Program-made: the position numbers and the translations under genes | NCBI RefSeq assembly: GCF_003130795.1 | Contig: NZ_CP029352.1 | Span: forward strand, 1,218,001-1,282,000 | DNA length: 64,000 nucleotides | Reading direction: 5' to 3' | Origin: Azospirillum thermophilum | GTDB lineage: Bacteria; Pseudomonadota; Alphaproteobacteria; Azospirillales; Azospirillaceae | Notes under the pieces: generated by a model | What the model saw: only the letters and a program-made list of their open reading frames with translations | Databases searched by the model: none | What the model was told of the DNA's origin: nothing | Shown: one piece after another, positions 35,125 to 42,865 of the stretch | How the letters are laid out: each line of letters opens with the position of its first letter | How positions within the stretch are numbered: position 1 is the stretch's first letter

Positions 35125-36312
35125 TCAGGCCGGCGCCTGCAGCAGCCCGCCGGCCCCCGACAGGTCGGCGCCGCGCAGCGTGGCGAGGCTGGTCCTGATC
35201 GCCGTGAGGTCCGCCCCGCGCAGGATCACGCGGGCAAGGCTGGCGTCGCGCAGGTCGGCCCCGGTCAGCACCGCCTTCTCGAAACTGGTCGGCCACAGGC
35301 GGCTGCCGTCGCCGGCCAGATCCACCTCGCGCAGGCGGGCCCGCCACAGCTTGGCGCCGGCGAGGTTGGCGCCCTGCAGGTTGCAGCCCGACAGGTCGGC
35401 GCTGGTGAAGTCCGCGTCGCGCAGGTCGCTGTAGGACAGATCCGCCATGATCAGCTTCGCGCCGGAGAAGTCGGCGCCGCGCAGGCTGCTGAACCGCATC
35501 ACCGCCCCGCAGAGGAGCTGGTTGGCGAAGGAATAGCCGCGGAGGTCGGCCCGCTGCAGTTCCAGCCGCTGCCCCGCCCGCCCCTCCTTGTCGACCCAGA
35601 TCTGGTGGGTGGAGATCAGGTCGGCCACCCGGGCGGCCAGCGTCGTCATCCCCGTCCCGTCGACGTCGATGCCCCGCCGCTCCAGCGTCGCCCGCAGTTC
35701 CTCGTCGAGGCGGGCGCCGCACATCAGCACGCCGTCGAGCGCGGTGCGCCGGATCACCGCGTCGGTCAGGTTGGCGCCGATCAGGATGGCGCCGGTGAGG
35801 TCACCGTCGGAAAAGTCGGCCCCCGACAGGTCGCTGCCCGAGAAGTCGCACTGCCCCATGCGGCAGCCGGCCAGCACGGTGCGGGCCATGCTGCAGCCGA
35901 CGAAGGTGGTGGTGCCGTCCGGGTTGCCGGCGGCGCGCTGCGCCCCGACTTCCATCATCAGGCCGCGGCGCAGGTCGGCGCCCCGCAGGTCCGCCCCGCT
36001 GAGCGTGGCCCCGTCCACCCGCGCGCCGCGCAGGTCGGCGGACTGGAGCTGCGCGCCCGACAGGTCGGCGCGGCTGAGGTCCGCGCCGTAGAGATCGACC
36101 CGCGACAGCACGGAACCGGACAGGCGCGCACCGGCGAGGCTGGCCCCGGTCAGCTTGGCGCCCGCGAGGTTGATCCGCTTCAGCCCGAGGCCGCTGAGAT
36201 CCTGGAAACTGAGATTGGCGCGCCGGCCCAGGCCGGGCGGGTCGCGCAGCAGCCACTGCTGGTGCCGGACCAGCGCGTCACGAACGGCTCGCAGGTAACG
36301 CTCGTCCCTCAT
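35125..36312 (-). CDS. Pentapeptide-repeat protein (paralog of 14180-15532)
   Basis: A 395-residue right-handed beta-helix protein made of A(D/N)LxX repeats (LYGADLSRADLSGAQLQSAD and others). Non-repeat breaks occur at the N-terminus (VRHQQWLLRDPPGLGRRANL) and near residue 240 (HQIWVDKEGRAGQRLEL). Both carry the H-x-x-W ... G-x-x-x-R-x-x-L motif seen in the paralog 20 kb away, so the protein is two modules, each opened by this motif. Function unknown. The ATG at 36312 is used; a GTG at 36321 is possible. The gene is convergent with the KGG gene. Confidence 0.85.
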   Translation of the reverse strand: MRDERYLRAVRDALVRHQQWLLRDPPGLGRRANLSFQDLSGLGLKRINLAGAKLTGASLAGARLSGSVLSRVDLYGADLSRADLSGAQLQSADLRGARVDGATLSGADLRGADLRRGLMMEVGAQRAAGNPDGTTTFVGCSMARTVLAGCRMGQCDFSGSDLSGADFSDGDLTGAILIGANLTDAVIRRTALDGVLMCGARLDEELRATLERRGIDVDGTGMTTLAARVADLISTHQIWVDKEGRAGQRLELQRADLRGYSFANQLLCGAVMRFSSLRGADFSGAKLIMADLSYSDLRDADFTSADLSGCNLQGANLAGAKLWRARLREVDLAGDGSRLWPTSFEKAVLTGADLRDASLARVILRGADLTAIRTSLATLRGADLSGAGGLLQAPA

Positions 36313-36778
36313 GCAGGCCACCCCGTGCCGCCCCTCCCGCGCGAACGGTGCCGCCGGCGGGTTGCGGTTCAGTCGAGGATGGGGACTTTATCGAATTGCG
36401 ACCGCCGGGAAAAGAAGCAATCCGCAATACGACATAAAGCTTCACACAAAGCGGCTATTTCCCCCGGCAGCCGGCCGTCCGCCACAGGCCGGATCGTATA
36501 AGGCTCCTCGACTGGCCAGTCCGCAAGTAACGGTGGCAGCCGAATCGGCCTGAATTTGGAAGATAGTTGGTGAAGCGATATGTCCTGTCAAGGAAAGCAT
36601 CTGCACCTCTTCGTCTGTCGAAATAAGGAGCAATCCTGACGAAAAAATGCAACCCGCCAACACTCCTGCGATGTTATGCTCCGTTGCATACGGCGGCGTG
36701 CCGCGCCGCAACGGGCAGGGCTGTCCCGGCCGCCGGCCGGGGAATGGCGGCGCCGCCGGCGCAGCGAAGGGTGTGCGG
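36313..36778. other. AT-richer intergenic region before the Mla-like operon
   Basis: 466 bp between divergent genes, AT-richer than its surroundings, especially 36370-36660. No ORF with a credible start and no clear hairpin was found. It should hold the promoters of the pentapeptide gene (minus) and the 36779 operon (plus). Confidence 0.5.
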
Positions 36779-37345
36779 ATGGTGTTTTCGGCCGAGTTCC
36801 TGGGCTTGCTGCTGCTGATCACCAGTGCCGCGGCGCTGGGACTGTCGATCGTGGTCGATGTGGGACGCGTCAGCGCCGAGAAGGCGCGCGAAGCGATCAA
36901 CCAGCGTCAGTACGACAGGAAGCGCGCGGCGCTGGCCGAGTGGCGGCAGAGAACGGAGCGCAAGCGGTCCGACCTGATCACGCTGCAGGCCCGGCTGACC
37001 GAGTATACCGGCCGGCGCCAGAAGGCGCAGACCGAGGCGCGGGCGCTGGAATGCTCCAAGGTCGAGATGGTGCACGAGCTGGGCGGCGAGGCCGACGGCA
37101 ACTGCGACGTCTATTGGGCGCGGCTGACGGCGGCGGCGAACTTCGCCGAGCTGGAGCGCAAGGACATCGTCTTTTCCCGCCAGATCTGGGAATACCGCAA
37201 CGTCGCCCATATCTGGGCGCCCTCCACCGACGCGGCCTACGCGGTGCTGCAGAACGCCTTTTCCGCACGCAACGGCATCGCCTGCAGCCCGATCGTGCCG
37301 CTGGCCCATGCGCCCGATCCCGAGGCGGAGGTCACCGCCGCATGA
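36779..37345 (+). CDS. Membrane-anchored coiled-coil hypothetical protein A
   Basis: A 188-residue protein with one N-terminal membrane helix (FLGLLLLITSAAALGLSIVV). A strongly charged predicted coiled coil follows (residues ~28-90, AEKAREAINQRQYDRKRAAL, TERKRSDLITLQARLTEYTG), then a ~95-residue C-terminal domain with three cysteines (ALECSKVEM, GNCDVYWAR, NGIACSPIV) and IWEYRNVAHIWAPSTDAAYA. No family recognised. The ATG at 36779 is chosen for AAGGG seven bases upstream. It is ATGA-coupled to gene B, which has a similar plan, and begins the operon ending with the MlaA-like gene. Confidence 0.65.
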   Translation: MVFSAEFLGLLLLITSAAALGLSIVVDVGRVSAEKAREAINQRQYDRKRAALAEWRQRTERKRSDLITLQARLTEYTGRRQKAQTEARALECSKVEMVHELGGEADGNCDVYWARLTAAANFAELERKDIVFSRQIWEYRNVAHIWAPSTDAAYAVLQNAFSARNGIACSPIVPLAHAPDPEAEVTAA

Positions 37346-37974
37346 CCGGGATGCTCCTCTACTGTTCGCTGGCGCTGATGGTGCTCACCGTCCTGTCGAA
37401 CCGCTACTGGCGCCGCCAGCTCGCCCAGAGCCGCGTCGCCGCCGCCAAGCTCAAGGGCAAGGCCGACGACCTGGCGGTGGAGCTGACGGAGATCTCCAAC
37501 GAGTACACCAAGCTGGCCCAGGCCGAGGCCGATATGGAACGCCGCGTCACCAAGGCCGAGCAGGAGATGCAGGCGGCGCTGATCGATCTCGACAACAAGC
37601 GGGTGGCGCCGCTGGAGCGCTATTTCGTCTTCGAGCGGGTGGACCCGCGCCCCGGCCGCTTCTGGGAGGCGGCCGTCCGCTACACCCCCGCCGGCGTCAA
37701 CCTGCTGGATGCCGGCGACCATCGCGGCTGGACCGGGGTGCGCCGCTACCTGCTGGTCGCCGACACCGAGCGCGAGGTGCGCGACCGGATCGGCTCCCGC
37801 TTCCCGCGCAAGGCGGGATTCGAGGTGATCGAGGTCGCCGCCTGCCGGCTGAACGGGCTGGTGGTCAACCGCATCTCCGAACTCTCCACCTTCCGGCGCC
37901 CCGGCCGGCCGGAAGAGGAGGAGGAAGGCGGCCGGACCACCCGGCGCCCGGCGCCCGCCCCGGCCCGCGGCTGA
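37342..37974 (+). CDS. Membrane-anchored coiled-coil hypothetical protein B
   Basis: A 210-residue protein with an N-terminal membrane helix (MLLYCSLALMVLTVL), a coiled coil (residues ~35-85, KADDLAVELTEISNEYTKLA) and a globular domain (~95-190) containing YFVFERVDPRPGRFWEA and HRGWTGVRRYLLVADTE. The tail is acidic, then basic. Four-base overlap with gene A implies they are made together and may form a complex through their coils. No family recognised. Orientation of the C-terminal domain cannot be settled from the sequence. Confidence 0.65.
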   Translation: MTGMLLYCSLALMVLTVLSNRYWRRQLAQSRVAAAKLKGKADDLAVELTEISNEYTKLAQAEADMERRVTKAEQEMQAALIDLDNKRVAPLERYFVFERVDPRPGRFWEAAVRYTPAGVNLLDAGDHRGWTGVRRYLLVADTEREVRDRIGSRFPRKAGFEVIEVAACRLNGLVVNRISELSTFRRPGRPEEEEEGGRTTRRPAPAPARG

Positions 37975-38169
37975 CGGCGGCCGACGGCGGCTGGCCCGGG
38001 CTTTCACGACGGTCCGGCGTCCGCGACAGTCCGGCTTTCATGACAGTTCGTTGGCCCGGCGGGATTTTTGTTGTTTCGCCTGCATTGCTGATGCTTCCCT
38101 GCACGCGGACGGGGTACTCCGCCCCGTCGGTCCTGCTTGGGTCTTCGCAAGGCGGGGTGGGTGTCGCGC

Positions 38170-39303
38170 ATGGGTTTCGTCAGCCGGTCCGGGATTCTGT
38201 CCGCCGCGGCAAGCGCCGGGCTGCTCGCCCTGTTCGCCGCGGCCGGCATGGCGGCGCTGCCGCTGCGCACCGCCACCGCGACCTGGAGCTTTTCCCCCGC
38301 CGTGCCGATGGACCGGACGCTGGAGCCGACGGTGGCCGGTTCCGGCATCCCGGTGCTGACGCTGCGGCCCGACCGCACCACGATCCGCTCCGGCTATGCC
38401 AGGCAGGAGGATGACGGCCGCATCCGCGTCACGCTCTACGACCCGTCCGACCCGCTGCTGGCCAGGGCGAGCGAGGCGGTGCTGTTCTTCGCCGACATCC
38501 GCACCCTGTGGATGCTCGCCACCGAGGCGGAGCGGAGCGAGCTGCGCCAGGGCTTCGACCGGCTGGGGGCGGCGATGCGGCAGTCGGCCGACGCCATCCT
38601 CCGCTCCCCGGAATTCACCCGCGAGTACCGGCCGGCGCTGCAGGAGTCCGCCCGCGACGCCTTCGACAAGGCGTGGCGCGCCCCGGCCACCCGCGCCGCC
38701 TATGACGAGATGATGCGCGCGGCGGAGCCCATCGTGCGCGACACCGCCATGCGGGAGATCCGGCCGCTGGTGATGCGCCGGCTCGACGGGCTGATCTGGG
38801 AGATCCTGCAGGCCAACGTCGGCGCCGTGCTCGACGTCTTCAACGCCCGGCCGTGGAACACCGCGCCGCTGGAACAGGCGCTGGAGGCGGCGATGCGCGA
38901 CGTGCGCGAGTTCGGCGTGCTGGAGCGCATGGCGGGCGCCATCGTCGAGACGCGGCAGACCAAGCTGTTCCTGCAGACCTTCGCCAACGGGATGATGGAC
39001 GCGCTGGCCGCCGACCCGCGGGTCGAGGCGACGGTGATGCGGCTGGTCACCGACCCGCGCATGGGCGTCCATCTCGCCCCGGTCGGGCAGCCGGTCGGCG
39101 AGCTGTCGCGCATGGCGCCGCGCATCCTGTTCGGCGTGCGGGCCGATGCCGACCTCAACGCGCTGGCCGCCTATGCCTTCCACGGCTTCATCAACGGCCG
39201 CACCGGCCCGGTGGTGATCCTGATGAGCCCGCAGCAGCGCGACGAGATGCTCCGCCTCGACCCGCGGGCGCCGAAGCTCCTTGTGCGGAGTGCCGGCCCG
39301 TGA
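38170..39303 (+). CDS. Periplasmic helical hypothetical protein C of the Mla-like operon
   Basis: A 377-residue protein with one N-terminal membrane helix or uncleaved signal (SAAASAGLLALFAAAGMAAL). A short beta-rich segment (~35-110) is followed by ~250 largely helical residues (LWMLATEAERSELRQGFDRL, IVETRQTKLFLQTFANGMMD). It ends with GPVVILMSPQQRDEMLRLDP. No MCE domain and no family I recognise. The next gene's GTG overlaps its stop (GTGA), a tight link to the fused MlaF-MlaE protein, so it is probably the periplasmic subunit of that transporter. A GTG at 38161 is an alternative start. Confidence 0.6.
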   Translation: MGFVSRSGILSAAASAGLLALFAAAGMAALPLRTATATWSFSPAVPMDRTLEPTVAGSGIPVLTLRPDRTTIRSGYARQEDDGRIRVTLYDPSDPLLARASEAVLFFADIRTLWMLATEAERSELRQGFDRLGAAMRQSADAILRSPEFTREYRPALQESARDAFDKAWRAPATRAAYDEMMRAAEPIVRDTAMREIRPLVMRRLDGLIWEILQANVGAVLDVFNARPWNTAPLEQALEAAMRDVREFGVLERMAGAIVETRQTKLFLQTFANGMMDALAADPRVEATVMRLVTDPRMGVHLAPVGQPVGELSRMAPRILFGVRADADLNALAAYAFHGFINGRTGPVVILMSPQQRDEMLRLDPRAPKLLVRSAGP

Positions 39304-40850
39304 CGATGCCTGCGGACCATCCCGAAATCCTGATCGAGAACCTGTCGATCCGCCGGCCCGGCGGCGGCGCACTGCTCGACCCCACGACGCTGCGCATCGG
39401 CCCGTCGGAGGTGGTCCTGCTGGTCGGCCCCAGCGGCGGCGGCAAGTCCACCATCGTGAAGCTGCTTGGCGGGCTGCTGGAGGTCGGCGAGGGCGGCTGG
39501 CGGGTGACCGGCCGGCTGACGCTGGGCGACCGCCGGATCGACCTCGCCGCCGAGCGCAGCGACGTCGGCGGCATCGTCTTCCAGGAGCATGCGCTGTTCG
39601 ACGACCTGACGGCGATCGAGAACCTGCGCATCGCCGCCGACCATGCGCCGGGCCGCCACCCGGAGCTGATGGCCGACGCCACCGCGCTGCTCGGCGACAT
39701 CGGCCCGCACAAGCGCGTATCGGCCTGCAGCGGCGGCCAGCGCCAGCGCCTCGCCATCGCCCGCACGGTGCTGGCCGACCGGCCGGTGCTGCTGTTCGAC
39801 GAGCCGAACTCCGGCCTCGACGTCACCTCGGCCCGGCGGCTGGGGGAGCTGATCCGCGGGCTGTGCCGCGGCATGGGCAAGCCGGCGCTGATCGTCGCCC
39901 ACCATGTGAAGGACCTGCTGCCGATCGCCGACCGGGTGCTGCTGCTCGACACCCGCAACCACCGGCTGGTCGAGGTGCCGCCCGACGCCGAGCTGGTGGA
40001 GGCGGAGCTGCTGCGGGTGGGCTCGGCCCCCGATGCCGCCACGGATGCCGCTCCCGATGCGGGGACGGCCGTCCGGCGTCCGCCCGCCGGCGAACGGCCC
40101 AACCCCTGGCCGGCCGCCATCGGCAGCCGGTCGCGCGGCTACTGGTTCCTGCGCTATCTCGCCGAATATTTCTGGGCGCTCTGCGTGTCCCCGATGATGC
40201 TGGTCTACATGGGGATGGGAGCGCTGATCATGGGCTTCGTGTCCATGTGGTTCGGCTTCAACTACAATTCCTTCGGCGGCTTCCTGAAGTCGCTGCTGCA
40301 TGACGAGACGCTGGTCGGCGTCGGGCTGGTGCAGGCGACGGTGGCGGTGCCGCTGATCAGCAGCATCCTGTTCGTCGCCCGCAACAACGCCATCATCGCC
40401 GCCGACATCGGCAACCGGGTGCTGTCCTCGCAGTTCAAGGCGATGGAGAACCTGCACATCCCGGCCCGCGGCTACATCTTCACCGCGATCATCCTGAACA
40501 TGGTGGTGGGATCGGGCCTGCTGCTGGTGATGTCGCTGGCGGTGGCGAGCTGGGGGTCGATGGAGACCTGGCACCTGCTGTTCCCGCAGCAGCCGCGCGA
40601 GCTGTGGCAGGACCATTTCTTCCGCAAGCTGCTGGTCGACGGGCTGTGGCCGGCGAAGAAGATGGGCTGGGTGCTGCTGAAGGTGGCGCTGAGCGGGTTC
40701 CTGGCCGGCGGCGTGGCGATCCTGATCGGCATGGGGCGCAAGGACTCGGTGATCGCGATCAACACCGCCATCGCCCAGTCGATCATCGCCGGCGTGACCA
40801 TCACGCTGCTGGTGCATGCGCTGGTATCGGTGCTGACGCTGACCTTCTAG
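39300..40850 (+). CDS. Fused ABC ATPase-permease, MlaF-MlaE type
   Basis: A 516-residue single-chain transporter. Residues ~10-240 are an ABC ATPase: Walker A VGPSGGGKSTI, Q-loop FQEHALF, signature CSGGQRQRLAIA, Walker B VLLFDEPNSGLD, and a histidine switch in LIVAHHVKDL. A ~35-residue Pro/Ala-rich linker leads to a permease (~280-516) of MlaE type, seen in FVARNNAIIAADIGNRVLSS and QFKAMENLHIPARGYIF, which parallel the MlaE coupling region. In classical Mla systems these are two proteins moving phospholipids between membranes. The GTG at 39300 overlaps the previous stop; ATG 39306 is possible. Assignment as lipid transporter rests on the permease resemblance and the MlaA-like gene nearby. Confidence 0.78.
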   Translation: MTMPADHPEILIENLSIRRPGGGALLDPTTLRIGPSEVVLLVGPSGGGKSTIVKLLGGLLEVGEGGWRVTGRLTLGDRRIDLAAERSDVGGIVFQEHALFDDLTAIENLRIAADHAPGRHPELMADATALLGDIGPHKRVSACSGGQRQRLAIARTVLADRPVLLFDEPNSGLDVTSARRLGELIRGLCRGMGKPALIVAHHVKDLLPIADRVLLLDTRNHRLVEVPPDAELVEAELLRVGSAPDAATDAAPDAGTAVRRPPAGERPNPWPAAIGSRSRGYWFLRYLAEYFWALCVSPMMLVYMGMGALIMGFVSMWFGFNYNSFGGFLKSLLHDETLVGVGLVQATVAVPLISSILFVARNNAIIAADIGNRVLSSQFKAMENLHIPARGYIFTAIILNMVVGSGLLLVMSLAVASWGSMETWHLLFPQQPRELWQDHFFRKLLVDGLWPAKKMGWVLLKVALSGFLAGGVAILIGMGRKDSVIAINTAIAQSIIAGVTITLLVHALVSVLTLTF

Positions 40851-40944
40851 GGCCGGGCGGCATGGCCTTGCCGGCCACCTCGTCCGGATATAGTAACGAA
40901 GACTGGTCATAACCCATGAGAGACGGGCCGAAGGGGGGCGAGCG

Positions 40945-41808
40945 ATGACGGGCGACGCGGATCAGCAAGGCAGCACCCCGGCTCCGGCCGGTGCGGACTG
41001 GGACACTCCGCAGCCGGCGCCGCGGCGGACGGCGGGCGGCGGGACCACCGCGATGGCGGCGGTGGCGCTGGTCGCGGCCGTGACCTCCGCCTTCTGGGCG
41101 CCGCCGCTCTTCCAGTTCATGCATCTGCGCACGCCGACGGCGGAGAAGCAGGCCCGCCAGGACGTCGAGATCGGCAGGCTGTCGCAGACCGTCGCCGACC
41201 TGGAGCGCCGGATGGTCGACCTGGCCGCCGGCCTCGACAAGGCGCGGCAGGAGACCGCCGCCGCCCGCAGCGCCCAGGCCGCCGCCGAGGCGCGGGTCGG
41301 CCTGGTGGCGCTGGTCCAGCTCCAGGCGGCGCTGCGCCGGCCGGGTCCGTTCGACGTGGAACTGGCGCTGGCCCGCGCCGCCAACCCGGACCTCGGCGCC
41401 GCCGCTCCGCTGCTGGCCTCCATCGAGAAATACTCGACCACCGGGATCCTGGTGACGCAGCAGCTCCGCCACGAGTTCAAGTCGCTGGCCGAGGAGATCA
41501 CCCGGCCGGACTACAAGGCCATGCCGGCAGCCTGGTTCAACAGCCTGATCGGCCGCCAGCCGGCGGACCAGGGGGCTGCGCCTCCGCAGGCCGAGCGGGT
41601 CGCGGCGGCGGTGGAACATGCGCGCGAGCATCTGGCGACCGGCAACCTCGACGGCGCGGTGACGGAGCTGTCGCAGGTTTCCGGCGATGTTGCGCTGGCG
41701 CTGGATAGCTGGATGACCGACGCCCGCGCGCGGCTGGCCGCCGATGCGGCCATCGCCAAGCTGGGCGGCCGGATCGCCAGCGCGCTCGCCCAGATGCCCG
41801 GCCGCTGA
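40945..41808 (+). CDS. Mitofilin-like coiled-coil inner-membrane protein
   Basis: A 287-residue protein: short cytosolic N-terminus, one membrane helix (~35-58, TAMAAVALVAAVTSAFWAPP), a coiled coil (~70-120, QDVEIGRLSQTVADLERRMV) and a C-terminal helical domain. The C-terminal landmarks resemble the alphaproteobacterial mitofilin/COG4223 group: LVQLQAALRRPGPFDVELAL, then EHLATGNLDGAVTELSQVSG and WMTDARARLAADAAIAKLGG. Mitochondrial mitofilin (Mic60) organises cristae; the bacterial forms are inner-membrane organisers usually near heme genes. Here its stop overlaps the MlaA-like start (TGATG). Family assignment is from pattern memory and needs a profile search. Confidence 0.6.
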   Translation: MTGDADQQGSTPAPAGADWDTPQPAPRRTAGGGTTAMAAVALVAAVTSAFWAPPLFQFMHLRTPTAEKQARQDVEIGRLSQTVADLERRMVDLAAGLDKARQETAAARSAQAAAEARVGLVALVQLQAALRRPGPFDVELALARAANPDLGAAAPLLASIEKYSTTGILVTQQLRHEFKSLAEEITRPDYKAMPAAWFNSLIGRQPADQGAAPPQAERVAAAVEHAREHLATGNLDGAVTELSQVSGDVALALDSWMTDARARLAADAAIAKLGGRIASALAQMPGR

Positions 41809-42614
41809 TGCCGGCGCCGCGCCGCCTGGCCGTCGCCGCCGTGCTGGCCGTCGCGGCGGCGGCCGGCGCCGACGCCCGCGCCGAGGCGCCACCGGCCGGG
41901 ACGGCCGCGGATCAGGCGCCGGAACGGGCGTCCGGTCCGGCGGGACCCTCCGGCGAGGGTGGGCTGCTCGACCGCTACAGCCGGCTGATGTTCTCCTTCA
42001 ACGGCGCCGTCTACGGCCGGATGGACGCGCTGGCGCAGTGGCGCGACGGCTGGTGGCCGGGCGGCGCGGCCGACCCGCAGGCGCCGCCCGGCACCGAGGG
42101 CGCCCTGGGCAACGTGGTCGCCAATCTGGTCAACGAGCCGGTGACCGCCATCACCGCGCTGGCGGTGGGCGACCTGCCCAATTCCTGGCGGTCGGTCCAG
42201 CGCTTCGCCATCAACAGCACCGCCGGCATTCTCGGCTATTACGACACCGCCACCGCCTGGGGCTACGGCGCCACCCACACCGACGCCGGGCTCAGCCTGT
42301 GCAAGGCGGGCGTCGGCGAGGGCCCCTATCTGGTGCTGCCCTTCGTCGGACCGCGCACCACGCGCGACGCCGTCTCGGACATCGTGCTGACAAACCTCAT
42401 CCTGTGGACGGTGGTCGGCGCCACCTTCGGGACGGGGGCGAGCTTCCAGACGCTGCTGGTGGCCGAGACCATCGAGATCGTCGCCGACGTGGTGGCGACG
42501 CGCCAGATCGACCCGCAGGCCAAGGCCCTGCGCTTCACCGACTACGAGAAGACCCGCGAGGCCTATCTGCTCCAGCGCCGCGCGCGCTGCGAGGATCTGC
42601 GCCGCGCCGGCTGA
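41808..42614 (+). CDS. MlaA (VacJ)-family protein without lipobox
   Basis: A 268-residue exported protein. The N-terminus has a signal peptide (RLAVAAVLAVAAAAGADARA) but no lipobox cysteine. The MlaA core follows: YSRLMFSFNGAVYGRMD, VVANLVNEPVTAITALAVGD, STAGILGYYDTATAWGYG and the hallmark YLVLPFVGPRTTRDAVSD. MlaA normally is an outer-membrane lipoprotein with porins that removes outer-leaflet phospholipids. Missing lipidation would make this form soluble in the periplasm or bound through other contacts. The ATG overlaps the mitofilin-like stop. Last gene of the operon. Confidence 0.8.
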   Translation: MPAPRRLAVAAVLAVAAAAGADARAEAPPAGTAADQAPERASGPAGPSGEGGLLDRYSRLMFSFNGAVYGRMDALAQWRDGWWPGGAADPQAPPGTEGALGNVVANLVNEPVTAITALAVGDLPNSWRSVQRFAINSTAGILGYYDTATAWGYGATHTDAGLSLCKAGVGEGPYLVLPFVGPRTTRDAVSDIVLTNLILWTVVGATFGTGASFQTLLVAETIEIVADVVATRQIDPQAKALRFTDYEKTREAYLLQRRARCEDLRRAG

Positions 42615-42865
42615 AGCCGCCCGCGATCCCCGACCATTTTGCTTGGTCCGCACCTCGCCGGCAGCCTGATGGCGAAGCCGGATAGCCGAGCAAAGCGCTC
42701 AACCTAAACCCGGGCGCGGGTTCCGTCACCACCGACCATGGTCGGGGGTGCCAAATTTGTTTGCCAGGGCGACATTTTGTCACGGAAACAGAATTCGCCC
42801 TGCCGGCGCCCCGTCTCGCCCGCGGGCGGACATCCCATGATAAAAACAGGGAGGGTGCTTGAGAC

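Noticed and set aside
35188..36091. Open frames on the plus strand over the pentapeptide gene (also at 14.2-15.6 kb)
   Set aside because: Their RSAPxRSA-type repeats are the reverse reading of the pentapeptide DNA repeat.
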